From Gemmatimonas sp. (GTDB taxonomy: Bacteria; Gemmatimonadota; Gemmatimonadetes; Gemmatimonadales; Gemmatimonadaceae), in contig JAJKIR010000206.1 of the NCBI GenBank assembly GCA_021154325.1, forward strand, positions 1 through 64,000: a stretch of 64,000 nucleotides of DNA. Direction: 5' to 3'. Made by a program: the position numbers and the translations under genes. A model generated the notes under the pieces. That model did no database searches, had not been told where the DNA came from, and saw only the letters and a program-made list of their open reading frames with translations. Below, in pieces: positions 8,150 to 16,033 of the stretch (its first letter is position 1; each line of letters opens with the position of its first letter).

Positions 8150-10226
8150 TATCCTCCAATACTCGATCGATGGTTCGCTTCGGGTTGCGACGCTTCAGCG
8201 CCTCACCCCAAAGATCTCCGACGGCATCGATCCGGCGCCGCATCGTCGCGATCGTAAAGTCTTTTATCTGCAAATTGCGTTCGAGCTCGTTCCACTGCAG
8301 TGGCGCAGAGACGGGCGCACCCTCGCGCTCCCGTACGGAGTACGCCGAGGCCACACTCTTCCCGCGCGCATTTTGTTTAGCGTCTACGTAAATCGTACCC
8401 TTGGGACGCCGCTGGAGACCGCGCTCCAACGTCGCGAGACGAGGGTACCTGACGGTGACCGTGGCGGCGATCTTCTCGGCGACCGCAGCCGAACGCGCGT
8501 AGGTTGTGCGTGCCGGCAGCGGCACGACGATATGCAACCCGCGTGATCCCGAAGTCTTCAACGCCGCTGTCAACTCCAGCGACTCGAGCTCGTCTCGAAT
8601 ACGCTTGGCGAGCTCGATGACATTCTCGAAGGGGACGCCTTTGCCCGGATCGAGGTCGATCGTACTGTAGTCAGGATATTCGATCGTTGGCAAGCGCGAC
8701 TGCCACGGATGAACCGCGATCGTTCCGAGCTGAACGGTATGGAGCAGCGTCAGCAGGTCGCCTCCGATGAGTCTCGTTGCGCTCGTTCCATCCTCCGTCA
8801 CGACCTCTGCGACACGCACTCCGTCCGGAGTGGTCCCCGCATTCTGCTGAAAGAATGACGAGCCGCTGATCCCGTTTGGGTAACGCTTCAGTATCAGCGG
8901 CCGGCCGTCGAGCAATGGAAGGAGCATGGGGGCGACGTGCGCGTAATAGCGCATCACTTCGCCCTTCGTCGTTCCCGAGTCCTCGAAGAAGATCTTGTCG
9001 AGGCTGGAGACGTGTAGCGATTTGCCGCGCGCGAACGTTAGCGTGCCATCCTGCCGTTCGCGCTCGAGCTGCGCCAACTGGCTTTCGACATCGCGCGATC
9101 CAGCGGACTTTCCTGTCGAGGCGCGTTTCTTGGCTCCGCGTTTGGCGCCCGCCTTCACGCTTCGCGACGGGCGCCTCACGGCACCGCGCTTTACGCCGCG
9201 CTTGCGCGGCGACGGCACTGGTTCGTTCGCGTACCGCTGAATGCTTTCCTTCTCGAGATGCACGTCCATCGCGTCCTTGTCGTCTCTCGTGCCGAGGAAG
9301 ATGGGCTGCCGCAAGCGTCCATCGGACGTCCACTCCGCGAACTTCACCTCCACCACCACGCGTGGCTTCACCCAGTGCGCGCGCTCGTTCGTGCGCGGCG
9401 TGTTTGCGAACGGTGATTCTCGTTGCTCGATGCGATGCAGCTGCTCGTACATGTCGCTCAGGCTCTCGCGGTTGAAGCCACCACCAGTATGTCCGACATA
9501 GCGGAGCTGGCCGTCGCCGTCGAAGTATCCGAGCAGGATCGCGCCGAGATAGGGCCGGGTGCGCCGCGGCTCCGTATAACCGCCAATCACGAATTCGGCG
9601 CGATGCTGCAGCTTGAGCTTGAGCCAGTCGCGCGAGCGGGCCCCGGGCACGTATCGCGCGCCGCTTCGCTTCGCGATCACGCCCTCCCAGCCTCCTTTGC
9701 GCGCTCGTTCCAGCATGCGCGCGCCGTTAGGCGACGTCTCACTGAGGCGAACACCCTCGGGCACGCGCTCCAGAAGCTGCTCGAGACGCGCGCGACGCTC
9801 CGACCACGGCGCGTTCATCAGATTCTCATCTCCATCCGCGAGCAGATCGAAGATGACCAGAGCGGCGGGGGACTCACGCATCGCGGCCTCGATGTCCGCT
9901 CCGCTCTTCAGGTGGAAGCGGCCCTGCAGCGCCTGGAAGTGCCCGGGGCGGTTGCGATCCAACGCCACGACCTCGCCGTCGAAGACACACCGCCGTCCGA
10001 GGCGGCGACCCAGAGCGCCTAACGCGGTGACGACTTCGGGAAATTGCTTCGCTTTATCCTTGCCGTTGCGCGTCATCAGGCGGACGCGCGCCGAAGTAAC
10101 GAATGCGAGCGCGCGCATGCCGTCGTACTTCGGCTCGAAGCTCCAGCCTGAACCCGTAGGCGCCTCGGTGCCGATTGTCGCGTACATCGGCTCCAGCGTC
10201 GTCGCGGACGGTAGACGTGCGGACAT
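8139..10226 (-). CDS. ligD: ATP-dependent DNA ligase D (ligase domain then primase/polymerase domain)
   Basis: FEPKYDGMRALAF ligase active site, EGVIAKRSGARYVPG, then LigD-Pol block KGEVMRYYAHVAPMLLPLLDGRPLILKRYPNG...STIDLDPGKG; start set at ATG 10226 because the longer ORF runs into a terminator. Confidence 0.93.
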   Translation of the reverse strand: MSARLPSATTLEPMYATIGTEAPTGSGWSFEPKYDGMRALAFVTSARVRLMTRNGKDKAKQFPEVVTALGALGRRLGRRCVFDGEVVALDRNRPGHFQALQGRFHLKSGADIEAAMRESPAALVIFDLLADGDENLMNAPWSERRARLEQLLERVPEGVRLSETSPNGARMLERARKGGWEGVIAKRSGARYVPGARSRDWLKLKLQHRAEFVIGGYTEPRRTRPYLGAILLGYFDGDGQLRYVGHTGGGFNRESLSDMYEQLHRIEQRESPFANTPRTNERAHWVKPRVVVEVKFAEWTSDGRLRQPIFLGTRDDKDAMDVHLEKESIQRYANEPVPSPRKRGVKRGAVRRPSRSVKAGAKRGAKKRASTGKSAGSRDVESQLAQLERERQDGTLTFARGKSLHVSSLDKIFFEDSGTTKGEVMRYYAHVAPMLLPLLDGRPLILKRYPNGISGSSFFQQNAGTTPDGVRVAEVVTEDGTSATRLIGGDLLTLLHTVQLGTIAVHPWQSRLPTIEYPDYSTIDLDPGKGVPFENVIELAKRIRDELESLELTAALKTSGSRGLHIVVPLPARTTYARSAAVAEKIAATVTVRYPRLATLERGLQRRPKGTIYVDAKQNARGKSVASAYSVREREGAPVSAPLQWNELERNLQIKDFTIATMRRRIDAVGDLWGEALKRRNPKRTIDRVLEDIEG

Positions 10227-10290
10227 CGATTCGAAAGTTGAGCCAAGCGGGCGCGTGGCAGCTAACGCAATCTCATTGAACTGGCCGCCA

Positions 10291-10322
10291 AAACGAAGAA
10301 CGCCCCGACGAAGCGGGGCGTT
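10291..10322 (-). terminator. Rho-independent terminator of cspA-like gene
   Basis: On minus strand AACGCCCCG-CTTCGT-CGGGGCGTT followed by CTTCGTTTT. Confidence 0.85.
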
Positions 10323-10360
10323 CATCGTTCTCGACCGTCGTGCAGAAACAGAATACCGAG

Positions 10361-10567
10361 TTACGCCTTCGTGACGTCGGCGGCCTGCGGACCCTTCTGC
10401 CCTTGGACAATCTCGAATTCGACGCGATCGCCTTCGGCGAGCGACTTGAAGCCGCTGCCCTGGATGGCGCTGAAGTGGACGAAGACATCCGGCCCCCCCT
10501 CTCGGGAGATGAAGCCGTAGCCCTTGGCGTCATTGAACCACTTCACGGTACCCTGGAGACGTGCCAT
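10361..10567 (-). CDS. Cold-shock domain protein
   Basis: [35 protein letters not shown] motifs. Confidence 0.97.
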   Translation of the reverse strand: MARLQGTVKWFNDAKGYGFISREGGPDVFVHFSAIQGSGFKSLAEGDRVEFEIVQGQKGPQAADVTKA

Positions 10568-10717
10568 GAACCGTACCTCTTGGAACTGTGTTCCCGATCC
10601 TCTTACTCGCGACTTCCGCGTCCGCTCACGCTGAGTGCCGCATCCGCGCCCACCGGGACCGGCTCGACGGCGGGACCAAATGCGCCGGGGGGCAAGTTTT
10701 GTGCAACACGCCGACGA

Positions 10718-10749
10718 CGACAGGCGCCTGTCGCATCACAGGCGCCTGT
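10718..10749. repeat. Two tandem perfect palindromes sharing core ACAGGCGCCTGT
   Basis: CGACAGGCGCCTGTCG (10718-10733) and ACAGGCGCCTGT (10738-10749), centres 18 bp apart, about 150 bp upstream of the cold-shock gene. Confidence 0.8.
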
Positions 10750-10882
10750 CGTGGCGATTTGCCGATCTCTTCTTCCGGACTGATGGGTGACGCACCATCA
10801 CGACATCGCCGAGCTAATCAGCACGACGAATCACAGGGCGCGCGTCAAAACCTAACGGCGGGTGGAGTGCGTCTCGCGACGA

Positions 10883-11092
10883 TCACGCTGCGCCGGCGAT
10901 GTACCTCGCCAATCGACCACATGCGCGACAGCGCAGCGTCACTTGGCAACGCGGAGGAGGTGGGAAGTCGTTTGGCGTGCGTTCGATCTGGCCCGAGCAG
11001 GACGGACAGCTGAGCGGCGACCCTGTTCGGTCGCTCGCAATCAGGTGAAGCGCCTGCGCCGGATTGAACGTCGCTGGTCTCGGCTTGCGCAT
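10883..11092 (-). CDS. Possible small zinc-ribbon protein
   Basis: CPSC-x(n)-CRAC Cys pairs in a 69-aa ORF inside an otherwise empty gap. Confidence 0.45.
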   Translation of the reverse strand: MRKPRPATFNPAQALHLIASDRTGSPLSCPSCSGQIERTPNDFPPPPRCQVTLRCRACGRLARYIAGAA

Positions 11093-11181
11093 ATGCTACT
11101 ACCTCGCGACTGCAACTGATCCCGGAAACCACGGCGCCGGTCCGCCTCGTGACTACTAACCCTCTAATTCCCTAATTCCAA

Positions 11182-11928
11182 GTGCAGTATAAGGATAACA
11201 CTTTGAGGCGGGTTTTGGTCACATCAGTGCTGGGTTGGCTGACTGCCTGCGGGCCCCGAGCCCATATTCCCCCACGGCCGGCCTCGGTTTCCGGAGCGCT
11301 CGCTCCGACCGACTCCGGCGCGAGGCTCGCCCGTGCACTCGCGCCACTCTTGTACTTGCAGCGAGACGAATGGTTCCCATTGCAACGGGTCGTGGCCGTG
11401 CTGCACCCCACCAGGCCAGTCATCGCATATCATCTCCTCTGGCAGGACGACGTCAACGGATCGTGGATCCCGTTCACCGTCCCAACCGACGAGGAGGTCG
11501 TCTGGGTTGGCTTCGATTCATCCCGAGCTCCAACCGATATCTGGACCTACTGGCACGGGACGCTGCTCCATACCGACTGGCATCAGCGCGGACAGGTGGC
11601 AATCGATGTCCAATGGGGGAAGCACGGCTCGCTTCCACATGGCCTCATCGAGTCAGACCTTCCGTCGATCAAAAAGTTGAACGACTTCTACGCGCTCACC
11701 TGGCTGAGCCTCCCCGATATCTGGCTCGGTAATCTCACGCGCCGCGGACCGTGGTGCTTCTGCCATGGCTACGCCCGATACCGTGACTTCTCACGGCAGC
11801 TGCCCCTCGCCGAACGACTGGACCTCGTCGTGAGGGCCGAGGATGCACGAGAGGCGCTCGGGATGGTTTTCGGTAGGCCGTACTCCAGGAAGACACCCTG
11901 GCCCGAAACGCCGCCGACGCCGCGCTAG
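11182..11928 (+). CDS. Hypothetical lipoprotein
   Basis: Lipobox-like VLGWLTACG; Trp/His-rich conserved-looking core YWHGTLLHTDWHQRG...VQWGKHGSLPHG; GTG start. Confidence 0.7.
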   Translation: MQYKDNTLRRVLVTSVLGWLTACGPRAHIPPRPASVSGALAPTDSGARLARALAPLLYLQRDEWFPLQRVVAVLHPTRPVIAYHLLWQDDVNGSWIPFTVPTDEEVVWVGFDSSRAPTDIWTYWHGTLLHTDWHQRGQVAIDVQWGKHGSLPHGLIESDLPSIKKLNDFYALTWLSLPDIWLGNLTRRGPWCFCHGYARYRDFSRQLPLAERLDLVVRAEDAREALGMVFGRPYSRKTPWPETPPTPR

Positions 11929-11947
11929 CGGCTACCTGCCGCGTTGG

Positions 11948-12178
11948 TCAGCCTACGTAGACGATGTCGCCGTCGGCGGCGATGCCCAGCTCCTGATGGG
12001 TACCACATACACCGCAGACCTTCACGGCCTGCCAGAGCACCTTGAGCGATTCCTGCTGCGCCTTGCTCGCAGGGCTGATCGCCACGCGCTTGTAGCTGTA
12101 TTCGCCGCATTGCTCACATGCATGCGCTTTGGCGATGCGTTCAGCGCGCTCGCGAGTTATCCTGGCCAAGCCGTACAC
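11948..12178 (-). CDS. Small zinc-ribbon protein (CEQC...CGVC)
   Basis: Two CxxC pairs, 76 aa. Confidence 0.6.
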   Translation of the reverse strand: MYGLARITRERAERIAKAHACEQCGEYSYKRVAISPASKAQQESLKVLWQAVKVCGVCGTHQELGIAADGDIVYVG

Positions 12179-12199
12179 TCCGAAGATCTGGACTGTTCG

Positions 12200-13318
12200 C
12201 TACCGGTCGTTCGGGTGATCGGGAGACGACGGCAACTGTTGATCGCCCCCGCGAACGGCGACGGTCGGACGTGTGGCTGGGTACGCGGCCGTCGTCGCCG
12301 GAACCGATCCTGTGCGCCGTGTGCTCGCGCTGTCCACCGCGACGTTCGAGCCCCTCGATAGCAGCTCTCGTAAAGCGCCGACCGCACCCATCACCCCGGT
12401 CGCCTCGGCCGGCAGAAAAACCGTCGAACCCTTTCCTTCGCTCATCCGAGGCAAAGCCTCGAAATATTTCAGCCCGAGCAAGTATAGGGCGGCCTGACCG
12501 TCGGGCAGCGACTCCGAGACGCGGCGGATCGCCTCTGCTTCCGCATTCGCGAGCTGAAGTCTCGCCTCGGCCATTCCCTGAGCCCTGAGAATGGCAGCCT
12601 CCCTCTCGCCCTCCGCCTTTCGCACCTGCGCCTCGCGCTGGCCCTCCGCCTCCAGAATGGCCGCGCGTTTTCCCGCTTCCGCATTCGTCACCGCCGCGCG
12701 TCGCTCGCGCTCCGCCCGCATCTGGAGCTCCATCGACTGCTGAATGTCGCGCGGAGGCTCGATTGCCTGAAGCTCCACGCGAGTGACGTCCACACCCCAG
12801 CTGACCGCCGCCTCCTCGATGACGTCGCGCATTCGCTTGTTGATCATGTCGCGGCTCGCCAGCGTCTGATCGAGCTCGATGTCGCCGACGATGTTCCGGA
12901 GCGTCGTCCTGGTCAGTGTTTCGAGAGCATACGGGAGATTCTGGATGGAATACGTGGCTTTCTGTGGATCGGCCACCCGGTAATAGAGCACCGCGTCGAT
13001 GTCGATCGTGACGTTGTCCTTCGTGATCACCGGCTGACTGGGAAAGTTGAGTACTTGTTCGCGCAGATCGATGCGCGAGGTCGTTCTCGAGGCGATCCGC
13101 TTCTGGCCTCCGACGTCCGCCTCGAGAAACCGAACGTCGATGGACTTGGGTCGCTCGATGAACGGGATGAGAATGTTGAAGCCGGATCGCGCCAGCCGGT
13201 GAAATCGCCCGAGGCGCTCGATCACCATGACTTCAGCCTGGCCGACGATCTTGAATGAGCTGGTAAAGGCGAACAGCGCACAGAGCGCGGCGAGTACGAG
13301 AAAGACGATGCCGAACAT
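12200..13318 (-). CDS. SPFH/band 7 (stomatin-like) membrane protein
   Basis: N-terminal TM then VIERLGRFHRLARSGFNILIPFIE, LRNIVGDIELDQTLASRD, coiled-coil A/E/R-rich segment. Confidence 0.9.
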   Translation of the reverse strand: MFGIVFLVLAALCALFAFTSSFKIVGQAEVMVIERLGRFHRLARSGFNILIPFIERPKSIDVRFLEADVGGQKRIASRTTSRIDLREQVLNFPSQPVITKDNVTIDIDAVLYYRVADPQKATYSIQNLPYALETLTRTTLRNIVGDIELDQTLASRDMINKRMRDVIEEAAVSWGVDVTRVELQAIEPPRDIQQSMELQMRAERERRAAVTNAEAGKRAAILEAEGQREAQVRKAEGEREAAILRAQGMAEARLQLANAEAEAIRRVSESLPDGQAALYLLGLKYFEALPRMSEGKGSTVFLPAEATGVMGAVGALRELLSRGSNVAVDSASTRRTGSVPATTAAYPATRPTVAVRGGDQQLPSSPDHPNDR

Positions 13319-13511
13319 GACAACTCCCGAGGGGTCTGCGATGATTGTACGGCTCGGCGAGGAACGTGGCAACGAGAATCAGCGGCGCAGTCGCGGTTAG
13401 CTGTTCGCATTCTGCAACGCGCGGTTGTCGTTACGGCGCTCTTACGGATGTGCCTGATTCTTGCTATCGTCGGGGTGGTTATTCCGTCAACGACTCCGAG
13501 GAGAAGCGTCT

Positions 13512-13961
13512 ATGGCGACCAAGGCCAAGAAGTCGCGTGGGAAGTCGCGTGCGAGTAGTTCGTCGCGCAGTGGGAGCAAGAAGAGAACGAAGAGTACGAA
13601 GTCCCGCGGTCGGTCCGCAGCTGCATCGGGAACGTCGACCGCACGAAGCGCGTCGTCTGGTCGCTCGGCGTCGCGTTCCTCGGCGTCCTCACGGGGCGGA
13701 ACATCGTCGTCGTCGAAGCGCGGATCGAGCTCGACCAGCTCGACTCGTAAGGCAGCGACGTCCAAGTCGAGCTCCGGCTCGCGCGCCGCTGCTGGCAAGT
13801 CCAGTGGCAGCCGAAAGAGCTCGTCGCGCGTGCCCGCGCCCATCGCCCGCGTCGGCCGCGTCGCGCAGGAAGTAGCGAAGGAAGCTGGATCGGCCGTGGT
13901 TGCGGGTGTGGAAGCGATCCGCGATCTCGGAAGCAGCGTCGTTGATCGGGTAACGAGCTAG
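13512..13961 (+). CDS. Histone H1-like Ser/Lys/Arg-rich low-complexity basic protein
   Basis: MATKAKKSRGKSRASSSSRSGSKKRTKST... ; C-terminal VGRVAQEVAKEAGSAVVAGVEAIRDLGSSVVDRVTS helix. Confidence 0.75.
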   Translation: MATKAKKSRGKSRASSSSRSGSKKRTKSTKSRGRSAAASGTSTARSASSGRSASRSSASSRGGTSSSSKRGSSSTSSTRKAATSKSSSGSRAAAGKSSGSRKSSSRVPAPIARVGRVAQEVAKEAGSAVVAGVEAIRDLGSSVVDRVTS

Positions 13962-13979
13962 GACGCTGCGGCTCATGAG

Positions 13980-14017
13980 GCGGGGACGCTCGGACAGAGA
14001 GCGTCTCCGCTTTTTAT
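13980..14017 (+). terminator. Rho-independent terminator
   Basis: GCGGGGACGCTC...GAGCGTCTCCGC stem (one G-T) then TTTTTATTT. Confidence 0.85.
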
Positions 14018-14032
14018 TTAGTATATCCGCAA

Positions 14033-14950
14033 CTAGGCGGGGCGCTCGATCGGCACCGCGTGCCGATGTCGATCGAAGAAATCGCCGACGATCTGGAAAA
14101 TGCGGTCGCGGCCGTAGTCGACGGTGATGACATGCCCCGCGCCCGTTACCCAGACGAGCTGCTTTTCCAATGCTCCGATGCGGTCGAAGGCGCGTTGGGC
14201 GACCTCGACGGGCACTCGATTGTCTTCTCGCGACTGGATCATCAGCGTGGGACAGGTCACGTTAGGCAGCGCGGCAATCGCGCGAGCGACCGTAGCGCGC
14301 AGTGCCCGCAGCGCCGCCGGCGTGAAGACGCCATAGCCGAGACTGCGTGCCGCCTCCTCCCGATCGTGGATCGAGCGCGCGGAGCCGGGATCGACCGCGC
14401 TCACGTAAGGCACCGCCACACCCCACAGCAGCGACAGCCGCGCCGCGGCGGAAACCCGGCTCGGGATGGCGACATATGGAGCGAGCAGCACGAGGGCCGG
14501 CAGCGACTTTGCTTCGGCGGCGAGACGTGCGGCAAGCGCGCCGCCCATCGACAGCCCGCCGACGCCAACCCAGCGATGCGCTTGCGTCAATTCCCCATAG
14601 GCCCTGCGAGCCGTCTCGATCCATTCGTCGGCCGCGACCCGAGAGAAGTCCTGCAGCGTCCGCCCGTGGCCCGGGAGCAGCGGCACGCGGACATTGTACC
14701 CGCGCGAGTAGAGATATTCGGCGAGGTAGCGGAGCGTTTGCGGCGTGTCACCGCCGCCATGCAGCAGGAGAATCGCCGGCGCTTCGGGGCCGCGGGTGAG
14801 CTCGAACGCTTCGGCGCCGGGAATGATCCCGTCAATCCCGACCGGAAGGCGCCGGAGCGTCTCGTCGCGCAGGCGCGCGGCCGCGCGTCGCCCGCGCGCG
14901 ACCGCGGCGGCACACGCTGCGATGATCACTGTTGCGGCTGCGATCCACAT
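14033..14950 (-). CDS. Alpha/beta hydrolase (carboxylesterase/lipase-like)
   Basis: LLLHGGGDTPQTLRYLAEYL, VGVGGLSMGGALA nucleophile elbow, ...GAGHVITVD. Confidence 0.85.
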   Translation of the reverse strand: MWIAAATVIIAACAAAVARGRRAAARLRDETLRRLPVGIDGIIPGAEAFELTRGPEAPAILLLHGGGDTPQTLRYLAEYLYSRGYNVRVPLLPGHGRTLQDFSRVAADEWIETARRAYGELTQAHRWVGVGGLSMGGALAARLAAEAKSLPALVLLAPYVAIPSRVSAAARLSLLWGVAVPYVSAVDPGSARSIHDREEAARSLGYGVFTPAALRALRATVARAIAALPNVTCPTLMIQSREDNRVPVEVAQRAFDRIGALEKQLVWVTGAGHVITVDYGRDRIFQIVGDFFDRHRHAVPIERPA

Positions 14951-15034
14951 CCGAGCGGGAGCCTGAAGTCGGAACGTGCGCTGCGCCGCGCACTCACGAA
15001 AACACCGCTGCGAATCTAAGGCAGTGAAATGAAA

Positions 15035-15059
15035 CGGGGCGAGGGAAACCCTCGCCCCG
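15035..15059 (-). terminator. Terminator-like hairpin downstream of Crp/Fnr gene
   Basis: CGGGGCGAGGG-AAA-CCCTCGCCCCG perfect 11-bp stem; modest T-rich tail on minus strand. Confidence 0.65.
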
Positions 15060-15079
15060 CGTTACTGCGATTGTGTAGC

Positions 15080-15817
15080 CTACTGAAAAGTCTGCTCGGT
15101 GCGCTCGGAAAAGGTCGCGATGAGCAACTCGTTATCGGCGGCAGAATCGAGTCGTTCGGCCAGTTGGGTCGGCGGCGCGATGATGAGCGTGCTCCCCTTC
15201 CGCTCGACGAGTCCTTCTCCCGTGAGTCGGCCGAGCACCAGGGATACCGACTCTCGCGTTGCTCCTACGAGCTCGCAGAGGAGGCGATAGCGCGCCGTGC
15301 AGAGCACGATCTTGCCGTCTTCGCGCGTGAACGTCGCGTTGTTGGCCATCCGAAGGAGCGTCGACACCATGCGCTGCTCGACGCTCAGCGTCGTGAGCTC
15401 CCGCAGCTTGTCGAGGAGCGCGGCACGTTCCGCCATCAGCTGCGACACGAGCACCAGCGCGTGTTGCGGCTGCTCGCGCACGAACGCCCGGAATCGCATG
15501 GTGCTCAGGAAGAGCGTCTCGCTCTCCTCGTCGGCACGCGCGTCCGTCGCGTACTTCGCGTTGGTCGCCAGCCCCTCGGAGCCGAACGACTCGCCCGGCG
15601 TCGCGATCCAGGGCACGAATCCGCGTCCCGCGCGCACCCGGCTTCGCAGTACGACGCGACCGCGCGTCACGACGAATACACCATCGGCGGCAGTGCCACG
15701 CTGATAAATGGCGAAGCCCGCCGGCCATGATGCCCGAGCTGCGTAGGCGGCAAGCGCCTCGCGTTCGTGTGGGGACAACCGTGCTGGTCCCCCAGTCAAC
15801 GTCTCATCCACAACCAC
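15080..15817 (-). CDS. Crp/Fnr family transcriptional regulator
   Basis: cNMP-binding fold YQRGTAADGVFVVTRGRVVLRSR; HTH LLCELVGATRESVSLVLGRLTGEGLVERKGSTLII. Confidence 0.88.
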   Translation of the reverse strand: MVVDETLTGGPARLSPHEREALAAYAARASWPAGFAIYQRGTAADGVFVVTRGRVVLRSRVRAGRGFVPWIATPGESFGSEGLATNAKYATDARADEESETLFLSTMRFRAFVREQPQHALVLVSQLMAERAALLDKLRELTTLSVEQRMVSTLLRMANNATFTREDGKIVLCTARYRLLCELVGATRESVSLVLGRLTGEGLVERKGSTLIIAPPTQLAERLDSAADNELLIATFSERTEQTFQ

Positions 15818-16033
15818 CCCTCGCGTCCGGCCAACGGTATTGCAGGTTGCAATGTCTGGGCCGCTCTTGACAGGTCGCTGTTTCTATCCTGTTTTGCAGC
15901 ATTCTCGAGACCCCGCGCATGAGGCCGCACCGACATCGACGAATGGTCGATGTACGTTGATGCGTATGCGCGCCGGAAGGATGCCCGAGGCTCCATGACG
16001 TTCGCTGCGCCCGACAGCGCACCAACGAATTCA

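Noticed and set aside
10588-11119. Plus-strand ORFs in the gap upstream of csp
   Set aside because: No motif, Arg/Cys-rich translation typical of noncoding GC-rich DNA; only the minus-strand CxxC ORF seemed plausible
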